This document shows positions 23,042-33,891 of a stretch of 64,000 nt of DNA, in pieces. Positions within the stretch are counted from its first letter, which is position 1. Each line of letters opens with the position of its first letter. The notes under the pieces are model-generated. The model did no database searches. It had not been told where the DNA came from and was given only the letters and a program-made list of their open reading frames with translations. Source of the stretch: Triglochin maritima (lineage: Eukaryota; Streptophyta; Magnoliopsida; Alismatales; Juncaginaceae); contig OY821789.1 of assembly GCA_963682175.1 (NCBI GenBank), positions 1,054,001 through 1,118,000 of the forward strand, in the 5' to 3' direction. A program made the translations under genes and the position numbers.

Positions 23042-24993
23042 CCGTAATTTTTTAATATAATAAAAAAAAATTAAAAATTCGAAATTTAGGAAAAAAAAAA
23101 AAAAATTCCAAAACTAGGTGGATCGCGGGTGTAACCCGCGATCCGTGGGGGCACGGATCGCGGTTCCCACCCGCGATCCGTCCCTCCCGCCAAAAAAATT
23201 TTTTTTTTTTTTTTTGAAAATTTCACGGATCGCGGTTCTGAACCGCGATCCGTGAAATTTTTTTTTAATTTTTTTTTAATTTTTTTATTTCTGTTTTTCT
23301 TTTTTATTATAATTATTTTTAATCTTTTTTAAAATCTTTTTTTTTCAAAATATGTTTTCTAATTTATATTATTTTTTAAAAATTTAAAAATTTGTTTTTA
23401 ATTTTTTCAAAAATCGACCTCCAAATCACGTCGATAACCCGACGTATTGAATTGTTAGGGTATTTTATACAATAAAAAAACAAAATTTATTTGTCAGAAT
23501 AATAAATTATTTGCAACTAAAAATTAAACAAACACTAAAACTAATTAAAACAAAAAATTGGTAACGTTGTCGAAAATTCGTAGGGTGTACACACATTACA
23601 AACAGTTTTGGAGGTCGATACAGCAAAAAATTAAAAACACAATTAATTTTTTTTTTAAATAATAACAATTACAAAACATATTTTGGAAAGAAATATAATA
23701 AAAAAACTTAGTTAAAATGATTTAAAAAAATTCAAAACATAAAACACTACGACTAAAATCCGTGATTTTATTTATTTTCTTTTATTGTTTTTGATTTTTT
23801 CGGTTTTCTGTTTTAGTTTTTTTTTCTTCTGTTTTTCTTTTTTATTTTAATTATTTATAATCTTTTTTAAAATCTTTTTTTTTTCAAAATATGTTTTCTA
23901 ATTGATATTATTTATTAAAAAAATTTAATTTTGTTTTTAATTTTTTCAAGAAACGACCTCCAAATCACGTCGATAACTCGGCGTGTATTGAATTGTTAGG
24001 GTATTTTATACAATATAAAAACAAAATTTCTTAGTTAGAATAATAAATTATTTACAACTGAATATTAAACAAACCATAAAACTAATTAAAACAAAAAATT
24101 GGTAACGTTGTCAAAAATTCGTAAGGTGTACACACATTACAAACATTTTGGAAGTCGATACAGCAAAAAATTAAAAACAAAATTCAAAATTTTTAAAAAT
24201 TAATAACAATTACAAAAATATTTTGAAATATATTTATATATATAAAACATAGTTCAAATGATTTGTAAAAAAACAAAACATAAAATCAAAAACAATAAAA
24301 GAAAATAAAAAAGTCACGGATTTTGATTTTTTTAAAATCGTTTTAACTATGTTTTTTATTATATTTATTTTCAAAATATGTTTTGTAATTGTTATTATTT
24401 TTTAAAATTTTTTAATTGTGTTTTTAATTTTTTGCTGTATCGACCTCCAAAAATATTACAATGTGTGTACACCCTACTAATTTTTGATAACGTTTCGAAT
24501 TTTTTGTTTTAATTAGTTTTAGTGTTTGTTTAATATTCAGTTGTAAATAATTTATTAATCTGGCTAAAAAAATTTGTTTTTTTATTGTATAAAATACCCT
24601 AACATTTCAATACGTCGGGTTATCGACGTGATTTAGAGGTCGATTATTGGAAAAATTAAAAATAATTTTAAAAAATTTAGAAAAATAATATAAATTAGAA
24701 AACTTATTTTGAAAAAAAAAGATTTAAAAAAAGATTACAAATAATTACAATAAAAAATAAAAACAGAAAAGAAAAAACAAAAACAAAAAATCAAAAAAAA
24801 AAAACTTTTTGGCGGGAACACGGATCGCAGGTGTGACCCGCGATCCGTGCTCCACGGATCGCGGGTGGGAACCGTGATCCGTGCCCCACGGATCGCGGGT
24901 CTTATCCGTGATCCACCTAGTTTTGGAAAAAAAATTTTTTTTTTCCTAAATTTCGAATTTTTAAATTTTTTTTATTATATTAAAAAATTTCGG
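23042..24993. mobile_element. Fold-back MULE-like element with long inverted arms (copy 1)
   Basis: A 1952 bp AT-rich element. Its left end CCGTAATTTTTTAATATAAT mirrors its right end (reverse complement CCGAAATTTTTTAATATAAT). Sub-terminal GC-rich hairpins around GGATCGCGGGT/ACCCGCGATCC lie at 23122-23182 and 24820-24925. The arms share the GTCGATAACCCGACGTATTG and GTAGGGTGTACACACATTAC blocks. The left arm has an extra direct copy of its own ~500 bp (about 23290-23700 against 23820-24240). Flanks share CATGGG(CC), a degenerate 9 bp target duplication. No open frame. Confidence 0.82.
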
Positions 24994-26064
24994 CCATGGG
25001 CCTTAGTCGGGGCAGTCACCAGCCTTGGAGTGTAGTAGTCCCAGTCAAGAAGGTTACAATCTAAACTAACAAAACAAAATAATTTTGCCCATCCTTGGGA
25101 GAGACATCTATGATTGCAATTTTGAACGCCACACACCACTTGCTTGAACATCTATTATGAGATTCGAAATTAACTAGTAAAAAATGTCATGCAATTTGAT
25201 TTTAGACTTAGGGACACTTTTTTGTCAGCCTTGCTATGGTCCCCAACCGAGCGATTTGAAATGTTCGAATTTCATGGTGATCCGATGAATGAAACATCTA
25301 CTAGGAGCAACATTAAGTGGACTCCAACATCAAATTACTGTATTCGAAATTCAAATTCAAATCCAAATTTAAAATGTAAATTTATTTTGATTGTTTTTCT
25401 AATTATTCTTGTTTTCACTAAGAAAAACATTACCCGTCATGTAGATCAAAATCAAAATCACAAACATGGACACTACATCATTCTTCTTATTTGGATGGGA
25501 ACTTTATATGTATTTCCATCCATAACTCCATGGCTTTTTTCCTACAATCCACCTGCACCTCAACAAGCATAACTTTGACCTCTTCACGTTCCAAAAGCGT
25601 GCCACCATAAAAATAAAAATAAAACCCACCAACTCATACCTGCTTGTTGAGGTGCAGGTGGATTGTAGGAAAAGCCATGGAGTTATGGATGGAAATACAA
25701 TACATCACGGGTAATGGTTTGGAAGATCTTTAAAAAAAACACACACACACACTCTATTTTAATAATTAACTTGAAGCAGAAGAAGTTATCTCAATACAAA
25801 ATTAAAAAGTTATAGTATTCTTGAAACTTGACTTTCAGAATTTTATTTTACAAACCAATAATAAGAATTTGTTTTCAAGTAACAAATCTCTACTTTCCAT
25901 GTTATTTTCCACCGATCAATCCCACGACTCCCACCCATGCGAAAGACAACGAGAGTGAAAAACAAAAACCAAAAAATAAATATAAAACCCCCAGAAAAAT
26001 TCCACATAAAAAGCACACTCTAAAAACCAAACAAACCACTCTCCTCTCTCCTATCTCCACCACA
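24994..26064 (+). promoter_or_regulatory. Upstream region of the BAM1-like gene
   Basis: Contains an inverted repeat (25509-25569 with 25641-25699) and, close to the gene, a CA-rich run and CT-rich leader (CTCCTCTCTCCTATCTCCACC) directly before the start codon. The open frame continues 79 codons upstream of the chosen start, but that part has no signal peptide or conservation features and is read as 5' UTR. Confidence 0.5.
25509..25699. repeat. Inverted repeat, ~60 bp arms, 71 bp loop
   Basis: Arm 25509-25569 (TATTTCCATCCATAACTCCA to CTCAACAAGCA) is the near-perfect reverse complement of 25641-25699, with a one or two base difference in the T/A run. Weaker complementarity extends outward (TTACCCGTCATGTA at 25432 with ACATCACGGGTAA near 25702). 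It could be a MITE remnant or a hairpin transcript. Confidence 0.85.
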
Positions 26065-29000
26065 ATGGCGGGGTCACCCAACGCCACCCTTCCCCTCTCT
26101 CTCCTCCTCCTCCTCCTCCTCCTCTCCCCAACCGCCTCCAAAACGCCCCACGTCTCCGAACCCACCGCCCTTCTGACCTTAAAATCCACCCTCTCCGACC
26201 CCTCCGGCGCCCTCTCCAACTGGGACCCCACCACCGACCACTGCCTCTGGGCCGGCGTATCCTGCGACACCTACCGCCACGTCACCGTCTCCCTCGACCT
26301 CTCCAACCTCAACCTCTCCGGCGTTCTCTCTCCTTCCGTCTCCTCCCTCCCCTTCCTCCTCAACCTCTCCCTCGCCGCCAACACCCTCGTCGGCCCCATT
26401 CCGCCGGAGCTCTCGAGGGTTTCCAACCTCCGGGAACTTAACCTCTCCAACAACGTGTTTAACTCCACCTTCCCGTCTTCCCTCGCGAGGTTGAAGAACC
26501 TGCGAGTTCTCGACCTCTACAACAACAATCTGACTGGATTTCTTCCGGTGGAGGTGTCGGAGATGACGAACCTCCGGCATCTCCACCTCGGGGGGAACTT
26601 TTTCGAAGGTATGATTCCGAAGGAGTACGGGAGGTGGGAGTATATCGAGTATCTGGCGGTTTCCGGGAATGAGTTGGCCGGGTTTGTGCCGCCGGAGCTC
26701 GGGAATTTGAGTACTCTCAGGGAACTTTACGTTGGGTACTATAATGGGTACTCCGGCGGTATCCCGCCGGAGTTTGGGAAGTTGAGGAATTTAGTCCGGC
26801 TGGATATGGCGAACTGTGGGCTCTCCGGCGAGATTCCGCCGGAGATCGGGTTGTTGAAGAATCTCGATACTTTGTTCCTACAGGTTAACGGGCTCTCCGG
26901 TGGACTCACGCCGGAGCTCGGGAAGTTGAAGAGTCTCAAGTCGATGGATCTCTCCAATAATGCTTTTACCGGTGAGATTCCGGAGTCGTTCTCGGAGCTT
27001 AAGAACCTGACGTTGTTGAATCTGTTTAGGAACAGACTTCATGGGAACATTCCCGATTTTATCGGGGACTTGCCGGAGCTGGAAGTTCTCCAGATCTGGG
27101 AGAATAACTTCACCGGCACTATCCCGAAGCAACTCGGGAGCAACAAGAAGTTGCTGCTGCTCGACTTCTCCTCGAACAAGCTCACCGGCTCGCTTCCGCC
27201 GGGATTGTGTGCAGGTAACACATTGCAGACTTTGATTGCGCTTGAGAATTTCCTCTTCGGTCCGATACCCGAGTCGCTCGGGCAATGCGAGTCTCTCAGC
27301 CGGATTCGAATGGGGGAAAACTACCTCAACGGTTCGATACCCGAAGGTCTGTTTGGTCTCCCCAATCTCGCGCAAGTCGAGCTCCAAGACAATCTTCTCA
27401 CCGGTGAATTCCCGGAGATTAAGACTTCGATTTCGGGGAATCTCGGGCAGATTAGTCTCTCCAACAATCGCCTCTCCGGTCCACTTCCGGCTTCCATTGG
27501 GAACTTCTCCGGCGTCCAGAAGCTCCTATTAAACCAGAACTTGTTCTCCGGTAATATACCACCGGAGATAGGACATTTGCAACAGCTCTCCAAGATGGAC
27601 TTCAGCGGCAACAAATTCTCCGGTACAATCGCCCCGGAGATAAGCAAATGCAAGCTCCTAACCTTCGTTGATCTCAGCCGTAACGACCTCTCCGGTCCAA
27701 TTCCCCCGGCGATCACTTCAATGCGGATCCTCAACTACCTCAACCTCTCCAAAAACCACCTATCAGGAAGCATCCCATCCTCCATCTCCACAATGCAATC
27801 CCTCACCGCTGTTGACTTCTCCTACAACAACCTCACTGGCGTGGTCCCCGGCACCGGACAGTTCAGCTACTTCAACTCCACCTCCTTCGTCGGGAACCCT
27901 GGTCTCTGCGGGCCTTACCTTGCCCCCTGCCCTGCTGGCGCGGGTAACGGGACCACCTCCCACGCGAGAGGTTCTCTCTCCTCTTCCTTCAAGCTCCTGC
28001 TGGTGATAATCCTCCTCATCTGTTCCATTGCCTTCGCCATCGCTGCCGTGCTGAAAGCCCGATCCCTAAAGAGAGCAAGCAAGGCACGGTCTTGGAAACT
28101 CACGGCCTTCCAACGCCTTGATTTCACCTCCGATGACGTGCTCGACTGCCTCAAGGAGGAGAACGTGATCGGGAAAGGCGGAGCAGGGGTCGTATACAAG
28201 GGGGAGATGCCGAATGGGGAACTCGTGGCAGTGAAGCGACTACCCGTAATGAGCCGGGGGTCGTCTCATGACCACGGATTCTCGGCAGAGATCCAAACTC
28301 TCGGGAGAATCCGGCACCGGCACATCGTGAGGCTACTTGGTTTCTGCTCCAACCACGAGACAAATTTGCTGGTGTACGAGTACATGCCAAATGGGAGTCT
28401 CGGGGAGGTGCTGCACGGCAAGAAGGGTGGACATCTTCACTGGGACACGAGGTTTAAAATTGCAGTGGAGGCCGCGAAAGGGCTTTGCTACCTCCACCAT
28501 GATTGCTCGCCGTTGATCCTCCACCGTGACGTCAAGTCCAACAACATACTCTTAGATTCTAACTACGAAGCTCATGTCGCTGATTTCGGGCTTGCCAAGT
28601 TCTTGCAGGACTCTGGCACCTCCGAGTGCATGTCCGCAATCGCCGGTTCCTATGGCTACATCGCTCCAGGTACCTTCCCCAATCAATTACACCTACTTGG
28701 ATGGTTGTGCATTTTCTTGTTACAAGACACAAGTACGTTGAAACTAAACTAACTAATTACAATTGCCCACTTAGAGTTTGTGCAATTTTGAATTTTGTTT
28801 ACCCAATCGCCATGCGTTTATACTCTGTTTTACACTGTTCCAGTGCAATTACTTGCTACCGTCGTTTTATTTGTGATTTTCATACCATGGATTTGTGTTT
28901 CTCTGTTAGGTAATCATGTCAATGTGTCTTGTTTGATTGATAATAGTCAAACAATACTGAATGTTTTTTTCCGGGAATCTTACAAGTAAAATACAATTGA

Positions 29001-29720
29001 TTGTGGATTTTAAATGTCATTTTTTTGTAGTCTTTGTACCTGTGCATTTTTTAATGTTAATTGTACTGTATCTTTTAGATGTCCATTCTTCATAGATTCT
29101 TGTAATTAAACTAATCACCGAAAAAGTTTACTTCAAGGCTCAAGATGTATTTAATTCATGTCACTGTTTTCGTATCTTGTTTTTTCACGTTAAATTGTTT
29201 GGCCTACTGGAATTACTATTAGATGCATGTGTTGTCAAATAAATAAACACCAAACTCCAATTCCATCTTTAACATTATGGCTTTGTTGCTTTGAACAGAG
29301 TACGCATATACGTTGAAGGTGGACGAGAAGAGCGACGTGTACAGCTTTGGGGTGGTGCTGCTTGAGCTTGTGAGCGGGAGAAAACCAGTGGGAGAATTCG
29401 GCGACGGTGTTGACATTGTGCAGTGGATGAGAAAAATGACGGACTCCAACAAAGAAGAAGTGGGCAAGATCCTCGACCCCAGGCTCCCTACCGTTCCAAT
29501 TCACGAAGTCATGCACGTTTTCTACGTTGCCATGTTGTGTGTGGAGGAGCAAAGCGTCGAGCGCCCCACTATGCGGGAGGTCGTCCAGATCCTCATCGAA
29601 CTCCCCAAGCCACCGGGGACTGAAGTTTCCACCGACGCTTCTCCGACCGGCCCTGTTGCTGGTAGTAGTCCTGTTAGGGAGGCACCTCCGTCGCCCACAG
29701 CTGACTTACTCAGCATCTGA
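26065..29720 (+). CDS. BAM1: BAM1-type CLAVATA1-class LRR receptor-like kinase
   Basis: Plasma-membrane receptor kinase. By family it perceives CLE peptides in meristem, vascular and anther development. Two exons: 26065-28669 and 29299-29720, split inside the Glu codon of [21 protein letters not shown] (GT donor 28670, AG acceptor ending 29298), giving 1008 aa (Arabidopsis BAM1 is about 1003). The start is the ATG in CACAATGGCG, because the signal peptide [20 protein letters not shown] begins there. Order: signal peptide ~1-25, LRR cap with CLWAGVSCD ~55-65, about 20 LRRs of LxxLxxLxLxxNxxxGxIP type to ~615, Cys-pair cap [12 protein letters not shown] ~643-664, kinase ~695-980. Kinase motifs: [25 protein letters not shown] (H820, R821, D822), DFGLAKF (D840). 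It is therefore an RD kinase with all catalytic residues. BAM1 and BAM2 cannot be separated with certainty. Exon 1 codons are unusually C/G-rich at third positions compared with flanking DNA. Confidence 0.95.
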
Positions 29721-29859
29721 GTCTGTGGATTCTTGTTTTGGGAGGTGTCAGGTTCTGGGTTATGGTTGTCTGTTTTCCTCGTTTAGGGCCGAGTTTGTTC
29801 TGTTTTGGGTTGTGTACAGTGTTTTTTGAATTGGTTGGTTCAGGGTCAACTTCGGTGTT

Positions 29860-29891
<32 letters not shown>

Positions 29892-31322
29892 GTTAGCTTC
29901 TTCTGCTGCAAGTGTGGCTCTGCGCAGCTCAGCCCAACTGTGTAATCTTTGTTGTGAGCAGAGTCAGAAATAGGTATTTTCTATTATATCAATGTAAGTT
30001 TTAGGTGATTGTCATCCACTCAAAAGAGTCAGCTGTTGCCTGTTGGCCTCGAAGTTAGTATTGTATTCACGTTTTAAATGTTACTATTCAATGGCAATCG
30101 ATGTTGAGCCTCAGATCACACCTTTCAAAGTTACAAGTAACAAGAGTGCAAGACATTGCTTGCCGAATCTGTTAGAAACTTTGAATTGATGGCTGCTCTG
30201 CACTTCTGACTTCTCTCTTTAAATCACCCAATAGAAACACCATTAAACATTACTGAATACAAAATCATATTTTAACGACTAAATTATTATCTCATGACTA
30301 TACCACCGAACTCAAAACTCACTTGACGTTTCCGACTTGCCAACTCCTAGCCCAAAAAATACAAGCCGTATGACGACAATGTTGATAATTGAGTGCCCAA
30401 TATTGTTTTTTACCTATATTCATCCTAAAAACAGAGAGCATCAGACATCACATATTCCATTTCCCTGCTATGTGGGTTCCACTCGTGTTCTGTACTACTG
30501 TACACGGACTCTTCGGACTAGCTACGGTCGGTCTGACAACTTTAATAATGCGAAGCCTCACTATAGCAAGTACCACCACACGATTCACCTCATTAGCTCT
30601 TGTTTATACCATAAAAAACTTGTTCTTAATACATCCCAATATCCCATCCCTGATTAATCTCAACTTAAGTGGGTCCCATACATTTACTAACCATCTGCGT
30701 CTGGTGTAGTTGGAGAGTTGAGATCGTTACAGGGGCCCATATTATCCACTGAGGTTTATGTGAGACGTCCAAAGAAATCATAGTAACTAACTGCTTGAGT
30801 TGCCTCAGAAGAAGGGCACTCCTATACAAGTATTAAGGCGGCAGGTTGGGACTTCATTGCTCGGTCTTCGTTTTAGGTTCTGAGCATGGTCTGGTTTGTG
30901 TCGACGTTTCTAACATTTAATTTTGTGTCATAGATGGATCCAATTTACATATTGGTTTGGTAATTGTCAATTGTTATTCTTGTAGGGTTGTAGTGAAGTA
31001 TCAGTAAGCTTGAAGAAAGTATGCATCAGCGCAAGCATTCTAAATATGCATTGAACATTCACATGTAACTACGTAAGTATAAAGACAATTTAAATATATG
31101 AAATGTGATTTAACAACACACCATCCACTCCTTCGTGGCTGTGGTTGCATAGCTAATGGACTTTTATTTATGCAATCAAAAAACTTTTCCTCAAAAAAAG
31201 AAAACAATAAAAACAACACCCTTGAACAAATGAAAATATATAATTATACAACGTCCTTGCGTTGCATTATCTAGTTAGTAACTAGTCAAAATTGCAAGGC
31301 AGCTCCCAACACACCTTTCAAC
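29721..31322 (+). other. BAM1 3' region and intergenic DNA
   Basis: Probable 3' UTR, including a 29-base poly-C tract, followed by AT-rich DNA. The open frames at 30337-30709 show no recognisable domain. No terminator or RNA gene seen. Confidence 0.45.
29863..29891. repeat. Poly-C tract of 29 bases
   Basis: Uninterrupted C run about 140 bp after the BAM1-like stop codon, probably in the 3' UTR. Confidence 0.9.
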
Positions 31323-31335
31323 ACTATTTAGTATA

Positions 31336-31553
31336 TGTCTCCCGGGCATCAGCCGAGTTGGTTGGTCCCGGGACTCAACCGAGTTGGTTGGGTACACGAG
31401 TTCACGCATCTTAAGTCACAAGATCGAATCCCAACAAGACACTTTATTTAATGTTAATACATTCCGGTAAAAATAGTGTTGGATCATTCCTAGTTTGGAG
31501 CCGCAACCCGCCTGTCCCAAATGGGGGCAGGGAAATTCTGCGTCATAAAAAAA
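31336..31553 (+). mobile_element. tRNA-derived SINE with target-site duplication
   Basis: Flanked by ACTATTTAGTATATGT (from 31323) and ACTATTTAGTATGT (from 31554), a ~13-16 bp duplication. The body has A-box-like CAGCCGAGTTGGTTGG, present twice because of a local duplication with CTCAACCGAGTTGGTTGG, a B-box-like AGATCGAATCCC near 31420, a tRNA-unrelated part and a short A tail (CATAAAAAAAA). This is the standard architecture of plant SINEs transcribed by Pol III and mobilised by LINE enzymes. Confidence 0.85.
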
Positions 31554-31565
31554 ACTATTTAGTAT

Positions 31566-33882
31566 GTTTTGTCTTTTCTATCAAGTATCAATTACTTAAG
31601 TTTTGCATGTTGTCGTGACATTTGGGCATTTAACGTTTGAATTTTTTTCCCACTTTGAATGTTGTAAACTTGTAATTATTATTGAGAGTTTTTCCTCTCA
31701 TTTGGAAATGTGAGGTTGACATTTCCTCGACAAATTTAAATTCACATCAATTAGACATCACACTCGAAATTTGTTCCTACTGCAGATCTTTGTCTCCGTG
31801 TATTTTAGACTCCTATCTCTAATCTATAATGGTAACCAAAATAATGTCATTTCCCTTTTTACATACCTCGAGATGATACCTCTTCCAAATTTGATAGATT
31901 CTTCCATACATAGTAGTGCCATCTCTTTCACATCCCTTTCTCATAGTTCATGAAGAGTAGTTACACTGTTACACATGCTTAATATTTTTAAGCCAAATTT
32001 TTTTCCCTTCTTTCGAAGGAGATATTTTTAAGGCAATGTTATTAATTTGAAGACAGTAAAAATTGACATTTTTGGCTTTTGCTGGGGTGCTTCTATGTTC
32101 TCCTCTAAATCAACAAATTACTATGCTATCGACATGTAGGATTTTAATCCCATTACGGATAACTATGCTTGTACTGCCTATTGACATGCTGTGGATCATG
32201 GCATTGCCTTTAATTTAAGCACCAACCAACTTTCAAAAATAAATCAACAAATTACTTTGTAACATAACTTTTTATCAAAAAAAAAACTGTCTGAACTGTG
32301 TACTGGGCAGAGCAAGCAAGCAGCAAAGTTGGCACTTTGGTGACTTGCTTGTAAATTGCAACCACTGCTACAGACTTGCATGCGTTGCGTTTTAATCCTT
32401 TCCACTGTGAAGTTAGCTACATACGCCCATTCTTGGTTGGTGTTTTCCTTTCTCTCTCTTCATTTGATTTTATTTTTTTGAAAAGAGACAAAGATATAAT
32501 AGGAAATCATCCCATTTATGTGACCAACCGAACAAGCTCAATTGGCTCTTTTCAGTTAGTAACCCTCTGCAATCTGCAAACTCACTTCAATTCATATTTT
32601 CAACCTGTATACTCGATCAATAATCTTAATTACAATTCACAGTTTCAACAAAAATAATAATAATAATAATCATAGTCTCTCCACTTACAAGTTGAAACTT
32701 GAAATGGTCCCAAAGAGGACCACAATTTCTTCACATCTATTCACCCTCGTAGCTACTCTGATTCCCTCAAGCTTTTACAGCGTTGAAAGGAACAACAGCA
32801 AACCACCCCATCATGAATCCGGAACTATTACTGTCACCAAAGCACAGAAATACATCTTTGAACAGTCAAAACTATAGAGATCAGAGAGAGAGGGGAAGAA
32901 AAGAAAGAAAAAAAAACAGCAGCAGCAGCAGGAGCAGGAGCAGAACACTTGCTGTAGTCCACTCCAAAGGTCATGCATGTGATTGCCCATGATCCCCTGT
33001 CGTACAAACCAGGCCCATTATATATAAGCCGTCAGATTAAGATCGGATGGACGTGGAAGTGCATGTGGGTGTGCGTATTAAAGTGGTGAGACCATATTTT
33101 ATTCCCAACTGCTGCACCAAATCTCCTGAGAGGCACGTAAATGAAGGTGGCGGAATGGGAGAGGGAACTCCGTCACATGGTTCGCATTCATTGCGCACCC
33201 GCCCGTCCAATTGGGTTCGCTTCTTACCAGTTAACTTCATTTAAGACTGGACCACACATCACAGCAATTCGATCAAGGTTCAAACAAACATGAACATAAC
33301 AAACGATCGCGATCCTCTTTGCTTTGCTTTGCTTTTCTTGATATAAAGTTATAAGCCTTGATTTTAAATATTAATTGAAATTGTGAATTTGCATCCAACC
33401 AAGTACCAACCCATAAGTTCTCTTTATATGTATGCATTTCAAACTCGCGTCTCACGACCAACCAACTACCATTTGGGCCAACTCAATCCATTGCGAGTTT
33501 ACATCCTATGAAGCACGAACTTGGCCAACAAATTTTCAAATGGTATTGAAAGAGTTTGATTACCTTTGGGATATCACTCCAATTCATACAAGTGGAACAC
33601 ATCTCGTAATTGGAATCAAATTCGTTTTATATGGGTAAGATTCAAACTCACGGTGTACTCTTACAAACTAGTAGTTTGACCAATTAAGTACACTATAAAA
33701 AATCGTTTTTTTTATTGTGCTTGAAAGAAAAAGAAGAAAACAAGATCGTTCGATGGGAATAGACGAATAGTTGTGGACTGGATAAAACGCGAAGGGATAA
33801 AACGGATGTGAGGGTTAAACTCAAACACGTGCGGCGCGATCGAGTTCTTTTTATTATTTTTGTCGTGGTGGTGGAGGGCAAA
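31566..33882. other. Intergenic stretch, no gene recognised
   Basis: Includes a purine-rich AGCAGCAGCAGCAGGAGC segment near 32920 and TATATAAGCC near 33020. Open frames up to 93 codons have no recognisable domain. Confidence 0.4.
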
Positions 33883-33891
33883 GCCAAAGAG

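Noticed and set aside
25828..26064. 79-codon N-terminal extension of the receptor kinase frame
   Set aside because: It would bury the signal peptide that starts at 26065; the sequence is A-rich and low complexity, as in a 5' UTR.
25902..28390. Many antisense and alternate-frame open frames
   Set aside because: Shadows of the GC-rich, repetitive LRR coding sequence of the receptor kinase.
31400..31440. tRNA gene
   Set aside because: A- and B-box-like motifs are present but no cloverleaf forms; the unit has an A tail and target duplication, so it is a SINE.
33400..33690. Second SINE in reverse orientation
   Set aside because: GTGAGTTTGAATCTTACCC on the minus strand resembles a B box, but no A box at proper spacing, tail or target duplication was found.
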